Position numbers and translations under genes: made by a program. 64,000 nt of DNA from Streptomyces sp. NRRL F-6676 (lineage in GTDB: Bacteria > Actinomycetota > Actinomycetes > Streptomycetales > Streptomycetaceae): positions 71,514 to 135,513 of the forward strand of contig NZ_JOHS01000019.1 in assembly GCF_000725625.1 (NCBI RefSeq), written 5' to 3'. Every line of letters begins with the position of its first letter. The stretch's first letter is position 1. Below the pieces are notes generated by a model. That model was not told the origin of the DNA, made no database searches, and saw nothing but the letters and a program-made list of their open reading frames with translations. Shown here one piece after another: positions 42,570-49,575 of the stretch.

Positions 42570-45359
42570 TCAGCCCTGGTGGGCCGCCGTCGCGGGGGCC
42601 TCCTCGATGAGGCCGCGCAGCTGGGAACGGGCGGTGATGCCCAGCTTGGGGAAGCTGCGGTAGAGGTGCGAGCCGACCGTGCGCGGGGAGAGGAAGAGCT
42701 TCTCGCCGATCTCGCGGTTGGTCAGGCCGCGCGCGGCGAGCCGGACGATCTGCTGCTGTTGCGGGGAGAGCTCGGCGAGCGCGTCCGGGGCGGCTTCCGT
42801 GACGTCGAGGCCGGCGGCCCGTGATTCGGCCCGGGCCCGCTCGATCCACGGGCGGGCGCCCAGGCGACGGAAGGTCTCCAGGGCCTCGGTGAGCGGACCG
42901 CGCGCCTCCGCGATGCGCCGGCGGCGCCGCAGCCACTCGGCGAGGTCGAGCAGGGTCTGCGCGCGTTCGAAGGGCCAGTACTCCAGCACCGGATCCGCCA
43001 GGGCCGCCCGGAAGTGCGCTTCGGCGTCCTCGGGGCCCGCCAGAAGGCCACGGGCCCGGCCGATCAGCGCGCGCAGACGGGGTGAGGCGTCGTCCGCCAG
43101 CGCCGAGGCCGAACGCTCCACGATCAGGGCGGCCTCCGCGTGGTGGCCGCAGCGCACAGCGGCGGCCGCCAGATCCGCGAGGGCCGGGTAGGAGGCGTGG
43201 TAGTGCACCGGAGCGCCGTCCGCCGTGAAGACCGCGCGGAGGTGGCCGTACGCGCTCTCGTAGGCGCCTTCCGCGGCTGCCGCGGCACCGAGCGCGCGAT
43301 GGGCGTAGACGGCGACCGACCGGCTCTCCAGCGGATCGACCAGGGCGAGCGCCTCCTCGGCCCGGGTACGCGCCGAGGACGCGTCGCCCTGGAAGGCCGA
43401 CAGGGTGGCGTCCACGGTGGCCGCGCAGGCGACGGCGTGGTCGAGACCGGCCGCCCGGCCGACCGCGGTGATACGGGCGCAGGCCTCACGGGCCTGTCCC
43501 CACCGTCCGCGTTCCACATAGGCCCAGGCGACCGCGCCGCCCAGCCCCTCGGGCAGCGCTCCCCGCGCCTCCCAGCGGTCGAAGGCCTCGTCGAAGGCGC
43601 GGACGGCCTGCGCGGTCTCGTCCAGGATCCACGCCATGATCCCGACGGCGGTGAGCAGCTCCGGCCGGCCCTCCGCCCCGGCAGCCACCTCTGGCAGCAG
43701 GGAGACGAGCCGGGCCCGGTCGTCGTAGGGGTCCGACACCGCCCGCACCCAGGCGCGCACGCCCGCGTACGAGGCGTCCTCCGGAAGGCGCCGCAGGATG
43801 TCCCGGATGCGGTGGAGTTGGGCGTCCTCCCCGGCGTAGAAGCGGACCACGGCGGCCTGGGCCACGAACTCCAGCCCGGCCGCGGGCTGGGAGAGGGCCC
43901 ACTTCGTGGCCGCGTCGGCCAGCCGGGCGAAGACCACGGTGTGCCGCGCGGTCAGGACCGCCAGCCGTCCGGCCTGCACGGCGGCGGAGGCCAGCAGGGC
44001 CGCCTCGTCCGTGCGCGTGCGTGCCGCGGCGGTCAGTTCCTCGACCCAGGCGATGTCTCCGGTGAACACGGCCGCCGCGGCGGCCTCGACCAGCAGCCTG
44101 GCACTGTCCTCGCGCCGCGGTGCGAGCTCCGCGGCGCGTTGCAGGGCCCGGGCCGCCGCCGCATGGCCGCCGCGGCCGAGGGCCCGGCCGGCGGTCCGCT
44201 CCAGCTCCGCCGACACCGCCGCGTCCGGATGCGGGCAGGCGGCGGCGAGGTGCCAGGCACGCCGGTCCGGTTCGTCCCCCAGCATCCCGGCGAGCGCGAG
44301 GTGGGCCTCGCGCCGGGCATCCGGGGACGCGGCGTGATACACGGCGGACCGGACCAGCGGGTGGCGGAACCGGACCCGCCGGCCCGTCCGCCGGACCAGC
44401 CCGGCCCGCTCGGCCGGCGGCCAGGCCGGGTCCTCGGCGCGGGGCAGGCCCGCCGGGACGGCGGTCGCGGAGTCGGCGCCGTCCATCGCGGCCAGGAGCA
44501 ACAGGGCCCGCGTGGTGGCGGCGGGGAGGCCGTGCAGGCGTGCGGCGAAGATCCGCTCCAGGTGACCGGTGAGCGGAAGCGGACCCGCGGACGACAGCCC
44601 CGCGGCCGTCTCCTCCGCCGAGGCCGTCCTGGCCAGTTCCACCAGCGCCAGCGGATTGCCGCCCGCCTGGTCGAGGATGCGCGACCTGGTGTGCCCGGTG
44701 GGGCTCTTCGGTTGCAGGTCCAGCAGCCGGTTGGCCGCGGCCTCGTCGAGCGGTCCCAGGGTGAGCATCGGCACATGACGGTCGAATCCCGGCAGGTCGT
44801 CCCCGTCACGCACCCCGATCAGCATCGTGACCGGTTCGCCCTCCAGCCGTCTGGCGGCGAAGGCCAGCGCGTTCAGGGAGGCGTGATCGAGCCCCTGCGC
44901 ATCGTCCAGCACCACGAGTACCGGACGGCGGTCGCCCAGGCCCGACAACAGGCTCAGGACGGCGACCCCGACCAGCATGAGATCGGGTCCCGTCGTGGCC
45001 GGCCCCTCGCCGAGGGCGTCCCGCAGCGCGGCGCGCTGCCTTGCCGGCAGTCCGTCCACCTCGGCCGGCACCGGCCGCAGCAACTGGTGCAGTCCGGAGA
45101 ACGCCAGGCTGGACTCCGACTCGCTTCCCTCGGCCCGCAGCACCCGGGCCCCGCCGGCCTCGGCCCGGCGTACCGCGTGCTCCAGCAGTGCGCTCTTCCC
45201 CGTGCCCACCTCACCGGCGAGCATCAGCACCCTGTCGCCCGACGCCGAGTCCACCGCACGGAAGAGGCGTGCCAGTTCCCGGTCCCGGCCGACGACCGGC
45301 TCCCCCGGGTCCGGCTCCGGTCCCATGACCGCGCCGCGGTCGCCTGTGTGCTCGTCCAC
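42570..45359 (-). CDS. LuxR-family ATP-binding regulator (LAL type)
   Basis: 929-residue large ATP-binding LuxR regulator. N-terminal Walker A GEVGTGKS (49-56), Walker B VLVVLDDAQ (about 144-152), a long TPR-like helical middle and a C-terminal LuxR helix-turn-helix (LSPQQQQIVRLAARGLTNRE followed by IGEKLFLSPRTVGSHLYR). Such proteins usually activate neighbouring catabolic or antibiotic genes upon ligand binding. GTG start. Divergent from the MBL-esterase-RidA operon across 219 bases, which makes that operon its likely target. Confidence 0.9.
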   Translation of the reverse strand: MDEHTGDRGAVMGPEPDPGEPVVGRDRELARLFRAVDSASGDRVLMLAGEVGTGKSALLEHAVRRAEAGGARVLRAEGSESESSLAFSGLHQLLRPVPAEVDGLPARQRAALRDALGEGPATTGPDLMLVGVAVLSLLSGLGDRRPVLVVLDDAQGLDHASLNALAFAARRLEGEPVTMLIGVRDGDDLPGFDRHVPMLTLGPLDEAAANRLLDLQPKSPTGHTRSRILDQAGGNPLALVELARTASAEETAAGLSSAGPLPLTGHLERIFAARLHGLPAATTRALLLLAAMDGADSATAVPAGLPRAEDPAWPPAERAGLVRRTGRRVRFRHPLVRSAVYHAASPDARREAHLALAGMLGDEPDRRAWHLAAACPHPDAAVSAELERTAGRALGRGGHAAAARALQRAAELAPRREDSARLLVEAAAAAVFTGDIAWVEELTAAARTRTDEAALLASAAVQAGRLAVLTARHTVVFARLADAATKWALSQPAAGLEFVAQAAVVRFYAGEDAQLHRIRDILRRLPEDASYAGVRAWVRAVSDPYDDRARLVSLLPEVAAGAEGRPELLTAVGIMAWILDETAQAVRAFDEAFDRWEARGALPEGLGGAVAWAYVERGRWGQAREACARITAVGRAAGLDHAVACAATVDATLSAFQGDASSARTRAEEALALVDPLESRSVAVYAHRALGAAAAAEGAYESAYGHLRAVFTADGAPVHYHASYPALADLAAAAVRCGHHAEAALIVERSASALADDASPRLRALIGRARGLLAGPEDAEAHFRAALADPVLEYWPFERAQTLLDLAEWLRRRRRIAEARGPLTEALETFRRLGARPWIERARAESRAAGLDVTEAAPDALAELSPQQQQIVRLAARGLTNREIGEKLFLSPRTVGSHLYRSFPKLGITARSQLRGLIEEAPATAAHQG

Positions 45360-45488
45360 GGAGTCTCCCGGTATCGCGGCCCTCGGTCGAAGGCCGCCCT
45401 GTTTCGGCCCGTTCAGGCTACAAGCGGCCGGACCGGGTGCCCGGCCGTGGGCGGGCGCGGTCGTGTGAGCGGCCCGGGCGCAGGTGCA

Positions 45489-45498
45489 GTCACGTGAC
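45489..45498. promoter_or_regulatory. GTCACGTGAC palindrome in the LAL/MBL gap
   Basis: Perfect 10-bp palindrome 80 bases upstream of the MBL gene start, followed by CCCGG/CCGGG-rich sequence. Possible operator for the LuxR-type regulator. Confidence 0.35.
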
Positions 45499-45544
45499 GG
45501 ATACCGGGCGCCCCGGGGCCGCTCCTACGGTCGAGAGGAACCTT

Positions 45545-45570
45545 CCACCTCCCCAAGCCACCTCCCCAAG
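45545..45570 (+). repeat. Two tandem copies of CCACCTCCCCAAG before the MBL gene
   Basis: Two identical 13-base units back to back, ending 8 bases before the start codon, in the leader where the ribosome site would be. The second ends AAGGA, which serves as the ribosome site. Confidence 0.6.
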
Positions 45571-45578
45571 GATGCCCC

Positions 45579-46493
45579 ATGGAACAGATCACGCTCGGAA
45601 ACGTCTCCGTCACACGGGTGTGGGAGTACTTCGGTGCCGTCGACATGACGCCCCACACCTTCTTCCCCGAGAGCACGAAGGAAGTGTGGAACGACGGCAC
45701 TCCCTGGCTGGCACCGCATTTCCTCGATTCCGAGACCAATATCGTCAATACCGCGATCCAGACCTGGCTGCTGCGCAGCGGAGGCAAGACGATCCTGGTC
45801 GACACCGGCGTGGGCAATCACAAGGACCGCCCGTACGCGCCGGTCTGGAACCGGCTCGAGACGGGCTTCCTGGCCAATCTCGCGCGCGCCGGCGTGGCGC
45901 CCGAGGACGTGGACATCGTGATCAACACGCATCTCCACATCGATCACGTCGGCTGGAACACGTATCTGGACGGCCGGCAGTGGGTTCCCACTTTCCCCAA
46001 CGCCACCTATCTGATGCCGAAGGCCGACTTCGACTTCTGGAATCCCGAGAACGGCCACGAGCCCATGCTCGGCCGCGGCAACCAGAACGTCTTCGAGGAC
46101 AGCGTCGCCCCGGTGCATCAGGCCGGCCAGACGCTGCTGTGGGAGGACAGCCACGAGATCGACGCCGACCTCCGCCTCGGCTCGGCCCCCGGACACACCC
46201 CGGGCTCCTCCGTACTGACCCTCACCTCCGGGACGGACCGCGCGGTGTTCGTCGGCGACATGCTGCACAGCCCCGTGCAGATCCTCGAGCCCGACGCCAA
46301 CAGCTGCTTCTGCGAGGACCCCGCCCAGGCCCGCGCCACCCGCCGCGAGGTGCTGGGCTGGGCGGCCGACAACAACGCCCTCGTGATCCCCGCGCATCTG
46401 GGCGGCCACGGCGCCGCGGAGGTGGCACGCCAGGGGAACACGTTCGCCATCAAGGGCTGGGCCCCCTTCGCCCCGTACACCGAGCAGGTCTGA
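45579..46493 (+). CDS. MBL-fold metallo-hydrolase
   Basis: 304-residue metallo-beta-lactamase-fold hydrolase with the metal motif HLHIDHVGW (about 110-118), APGHTPGSS (third His), the bridging Asp in VFVGDMLHSP and C-terminal AHLGGHG. It is of the lactonase/phosphotriesterase-like cytosolic branch; no signal peptide. It begins a three-gene operon with a carboxylesterase and RidA, spaced 22 and 32 bases. A shared role in opening a lactone or ester substrate and clearing a reactive imine is plausible but unproven. Confidence 0.87.
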   Translation: MEQITLGNVSVTRVWEYFGAVDMTPHTFFPESTKEVWNDGTPWLAPHFLDSETNIVNTAIQTWLLRSGGKTILVDTGVGNHKDRPYAPVWNRLETGFLANLARAGVAPEDVDIVINTHLHIDHVGWNTYLDGRQWVPTFPNATYLMPKADFDFWNPENGHEPMLGRGNQNVFEDSVAPVHQAGQTLLWEDSHEIDADLRLGSAPGHTPGSSVLTLTSGTDRAVFVGDMLHSPVQILEPDANSCFCEDPAQARATRREVLGWAADNNALVIPAHLGGHGAAEVARQGNTFAIKGWAPFAPYTEQV

Positions 46494-46515
46494 GACCCGC
46501 GGAAAGACACGAGAC

Positions 46516-48006
46516 ATGAGTCATCACCCCGAGCCCGTCGTGACCACCGCGCAGGGAGCCGTCCGCGGCCTGCGCCAGGGCGGCACCGCCGTCTTCCTCA
46601 ACATTCCCTACGCCGCCCCGCCCCGCGGCGCCGGCCGGTTCGCGCCGCCCCTGCCGCACGAGCCGTGGGACGGCGTCCGGGACGCCACCGTGCCCGGACC
46701 CAACGCGCCGCAGTCCGAGCGCAAGCTCGGCAGCGTCGACATGTCCCCCTACTTCGGCGCCGGATGGAGCCGCGGCGAGGACTACCTCACCGTCAACGTC
46801 CACGCGCCCGCCGGTGCGAACGGCGCCCTGCCCGTCATGGTCTTCGTCCACGGCGGCGGCTTCGTCGCCGGATCGACGAGGTCGGCCCTGTACGACGGCT
46901 CCGCCTTCGCCCGCGACGGCGTCGTCCTGGTCACCCTCAACTACCGGCTCGGCATCGCCGGGTTCCTCGACATCCCCGGCGCGCCCGCCAACCGCGGCCT
47001 GCTCGACGTGGTCGCCGCGCTGCGCTGGGTGCGGGAGAACATCGCCGCCTTCGGCGGTGACCCGCACAACGTGACCCTCTTCGGCCAGTCGGCCGGGGCG
47101 ACCATCGTCGGCGGCGTCCTCGCCACCCCGGAGGCCGACGGCCTCTTCCACCGGGCGATCGTCCAGAGCGGCAGCGGCCTGGGCGCGTTCACCACCGAGC
47201 AGGCCGCGCGCGTCACCCGGGCGGCGGCCGAGGCCCTGGGCGTCGAGCCGCACATCGACGCCTTCGCGGAGCTTTCGGACGAGAGCCTGGTCGAGGCCGC
47301 CTCCCGGCTCGTGGGCCTGGACCTGCGGACCGAGACGCACCACGACCCGCTGGTCGGACTCAGCCCCTTCAGCCTGGTCCTCGACACACAGCCCGCCGAA
47401 TCCGCGGCCGCGGGCCTGGGCGCCGGCGTCGACCTGCTCATCGGGACCAACGCCGAAGAGGGACACCTCTACCTGGTCCCGGTGGGCACGTACGCCACCT
47501 CCACCAGCGGTGACGTCGACGACACGGCGGCGCGCTCGCACCCGGAACCGGCGCGACTGGTCGAGACGTACCGTACGACGCGCCCCGGGGCGTCCTTCGG
47601 CGAGCTGCGCTCCGCCATCCTGGGTGACGCGCTGTTCGGCGCGGGGAGCTGGGCCCTGGCCGACGCGCATGCCGCCCAACCCGGATCCGCCACCTACGCC
47701 TACGAGTTCGCCTGGCGCTCCCACGCCCTGGACGGACAGCTGGGCGCCACCCACGCGGTCGAGCTGCCGTTCGTCTTCGACGTCGCCGGTCTTCCCCAGC
47801 TGCACGGCCCCGCCGCCCTGCTCGGCCCCGACGAGCCCCCCGCGGATCTCGCCTCCCGGATGCACGAGGCATGGATCCGGTTCGCCAGGACCGGCGACCC
47901 CGGCTGGGACCCGTACGACGCAGAACACCGCGTCACCATGCGCATCGACGCCGAGTGGACCCAGGCCGACGACCCGCGCGGCCAGGAACGACAGGCCTGG
48001 CGCTGA
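46516..48006 (+). CDS. Type-B carboxylesterase/lipase
   Basis: 496-residue serine esterase. Oxyanion motif VFVHGGGFVAGS, nucleophile GQSAGA (about Ser194), acid in GTNAEEGHLY and His in ATHAVELPFVF: a complete triad. No signal peptide, so cytoplasmic. The family hydrolyses carboxylic esters, p-nitrobenzyl esters and sometimes antibiotics' side chains. Second gene of the MBL-esterase-RidA operon. Confidence 0.9.
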   Translation: MSHHPEPVVTTAQGAVRGLRQGGTAVFLNIPYAAPPRGAGRFAPPLPHEPWDGVRDATVPGPNAPQSERKLGSVDMSPYFGAGWSRGEDYLTVNVHAPAGANGALPVMVFVHGGGFVAGSTRSALYDGSAFARDGVVLVTLNYRLGIAGFLDIPGAPANRGLLDVVAALRWVRENIAAFGGDPHNVTLFGQSAGATIVGGVLATPEADGLFHRAIVQSGSGLGAFTTEQAARVTRAAAEALGVEPHIDAFAELSDESLVEAASRLVGLDLRTETHHDPLVGLSPFSLVLDTQPAESAAAGLGAGVDLLIGTNAEEGHLYLVPVGTYATSTSGDVDDTAARSHPEPARLVETYRTTRPGASFGELRSAILGDALFGAGSWALADAHAAQPGSATYAYEFAWRSHALDGQLGATHAVELPFVFDVAGLPQLHGPAALLGPDEPPADLASRMHEAWIRFARTGDPGWDPYDAEHRVTMRIDAEWTQADDPRGQERQAWR

Positions 48007-48038
48007 CCGCGCGGCCACCCTCTCCAAGGACACACACC

Positions 48039-48422
48039 ATGACCAGAACCGTCATCGCCACCGAGAACGCGCCCGCCCTCGCGGCCCCGCTGTCCCAGGG
48101 CATCCGCAAAGGCCCCGTCCTCCAGGTCTCCGGACAGCTCCCGCTCGACCCGGACACCGGCGAGGTCGTCGGGACCACGGTCGCCGAGCAGACCGCGCAG
48201 ACCCTGCGCAACGTCACCGCCGTGCTCGAGGCAGGGGGCGCGGGCCTGGAGGACGTCGTGATGCTCCGCGTCTACCTCACCGATCCCGCCCACCTGGCCG
48301 AGATGAACGAGGCGTACGCGGCGGCCGTCGGCGAGCCCTTCCCCGCCCGTACCACCGTCTACATGCAGCTTCCGCCGGGACTGCTCGTGGAGGTCGACGC
48401 CCTGGCGGTACTGGGCGACTGA
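48039..48422 (+). CDS. RidA-family protein
   Basis: 127-residue trimeric RidA/YjgF protein, usually a 2-imino-acid deaminase. It contains the conserved SGQLPLDPDTG, the Arg in VVMLRVYLTD and ARTTVYMQLPPGLLVEVDALAV. The catalytic Arg position is preserved. ATG at 48039. Last gene of the operon. It may remove an enamine/imine product of the pathway or act more generally. Confidence 0.88.
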   Translation: MTRTVIATENAPALAAPLSQGIRKGPVLQVSGQLPLDPDTGEVVGTTVAEQTAQTLRNVTAVLEAGGAGLEDVVMLRVYLTDPAHLAEMNEAYAAAVGEPFPARTTVYMQLPPGLLVEVDALAVLGD

Positions 48423-48505
48423 CGCCGCCCGGTGCGACCCGGCCCGCGGCACCGACCTCACCCGGAACGACCTGCCGAACGGCCGCGATCAGACGTGACG
48501 CCGTC

Positions 48506-49114
48506 TCAGATGGTCGGGGTGTCGTCGACGACCGGCCGGTGGATCTCGACGACCGGCTTCCACCCCGCGGAGAACTCGATGAAGTCCGCGCGGGTGGGGT
48601 AGGTGTCGATCGCGCGGCGGTCGCGCTTGGGGCTGTCGGTCCCCTTGCGGCCCCGGGGGATCTGCTCCTCGAAGATGTCGACCTTCACGTCGGGGACCTC
48701 CTTGAGGCCCTGGCGCCAGATCTGCACGATGTCGGCGCCGAACGCCTGCCGGGCCGCGGCGTAGAGGGCCGTGAGGGAACCCTTGTCCCCACCGGGGACG
48801 AAAAGCGCCAGGTCCAGCACGACACCGGCGGACTGGAGGACCTCGATGGTCACCGGGCCGTTCTCGTCGGCCACGTAGACGCCGGCTTCGTTCTCGTCGT
48901 CGGGAAGGCAGGAGACCTCTTCCTGGAAGACGGTCCGCGCCGTGATCGAGCCGCCCTCGAAATCCCCGCCGGGCTTGGTCAGAAAAGCAGGGACATAGCA
49001 GTCGGGAAGCTTGAGTTCTGCCGTGTCGGCGGAAACGAAAAACCTGTCCTGCGCGCCGAGCTTCGTCACCTCTTCCAGCGAGAGGCGGCGAGCGGCGATC
49101 TTCTCCGTGTTCAC
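48506..49114 (-). CDS. Uncharacterised protein
   Basis: 202-residue soluble acidic protein I do not recognise. It starts MNTEKIAARRLSLEEVTKLGAQDRFFVSADTAELKLPDCYVP and contains a possible beta-rich core, with IVQIWRQGLKEVPDVKVDIFEEQ toward the end. It has one Cys pair far apart, and no signal peptide or membrane segment. Codon use and GC are slightly lower than in its neighbours. A 9-bp-arm palindrome (49179-49200) sits 65 bases upstream of the start. It is the last gene of the apparent accessory block. Confidence 0.7.
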   Translation of the reverse strand: MNTEKIAARRLSLEEVTKLGAQDRFFVSADTAELKLPDCYVPAFLTKPGGDFEGGSITARTVFQEEVSCLPDDENEAGVYVADENGPVTIEVLQSAGVVLDLALFVPGGDKGSLTALYAAARQAFGADIVQIWRQGLKEVPDVKVDIFEEQIPRGRKGTDSPKRDRRAIDTYPTRADFIEFSAGWKPVVEIHRPVVDDTPTI

Positions 49115-49178
49115 GCTTTCCCTTTCAGGTTGCAGTGTCCCTCAGAGGGAGGACGCTACCACGAAACGCCGAGGTCAA

Positions 49179-49200
49179 CTGCCCAGTAATCACTGGGCAG
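49179..49200. promoter_or_regulatory. Inverted repeat upstream of the orphan gene
   Basis: CTGCCCAGT-aatc-ACTGGGCAG, perfect 9-bp arms, 65 bases upstream of the start at 49114. On the minus strand it is followed by a possible -10 TAGCGT. It fits an operator of a dimeric repressor. Confidence 0.55.
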
Positions 49201-49436
49201 GTGGCCTCCGGCGGCCTGTGCGGGAGGCTCGTGGAGCGGGTGCCGGCCGGCCGGGAACACGCATGCGCCGGGCAGTGCCCCTCGCCGCTGTGCGGGAGAT
49301 CGGTTGACGGTGGCAATTCGGTGCGTTGGGCAACACGGAGGCACTAAGGAGAGTTTATGGTAAATATCGCCCATATTCCCTTCGGGGGAATGGCGGCAAG
49401 GTGAGGTGGTCCACGAGTCGCGTCCATGCATGCTCG

Positions 49437-49490
49437 GCGCGTCGATTTGAGACTAGCGGCAGGAGTTCGGGGTTCGATTCCCCTCGCGCC
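49437..49490 (+). ncRNA. tRNA-like 3' fragment (T-arm plus acceptor strand), not a full tRNA
   Basis: GGGGTTCGATTCCCC has the 4-bp T-stem and TTCGATT loop of a tRNA, followed by CGCGCCC. An upstream GGCGCG could pair with CGCGCC, but only about 40 bases lie between them, too few for a tRNA, and no D-arm or anticodon arm is recognisable. It may be a remnant left by integration of an element at a tRNA 3' end, or a tRNA with a piece missing. Confidence 0.35.
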
Positions 49491-49497
49491 CTTCCTC

Positions 49498-49528
49498 GGC
49501 CTTGATGCCGGCGCCCGGCATCAAGGCC
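49498..49528. terminator. Hairpin between the tRNA-like fragment and glgB
   Basis: Perfect 14-bp stem GGCCTTGATGCCGG / CCGGCATCAAGGCC with a 3-base loop. It can end transcripts from both sides: the tRNA-like fragment on the plus strand and glgB on the minus strand. Confidence 0.75.
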
Positions 49529-49575
49529 CTCTCCGTACCCGAGGCGATCGCAGCCCGGGAAGCCGAATCGATGTC

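Larger units (their letters stand above)
49115..49575. other. 461-base gene-free region with palindrome, tRNA-like 3' fragment and terminator
   Basis: Between the orphan gene and glgB. It holds a perfect inverted repeat, an AT-richer patch near 49340-49380, a T-arm-like sequence at about 49432-49490, and a 14-bp hairpin. No open frame is convincing. Confidence 0.5.

Noticed and set aside
49380..49495. A complete tRNA gene
   Set aside because: Only a T-arm and acceptor 3' strand can be drawn; the possible 5' partner is about 40 bases away and no D-arm or anticodon arm exists.
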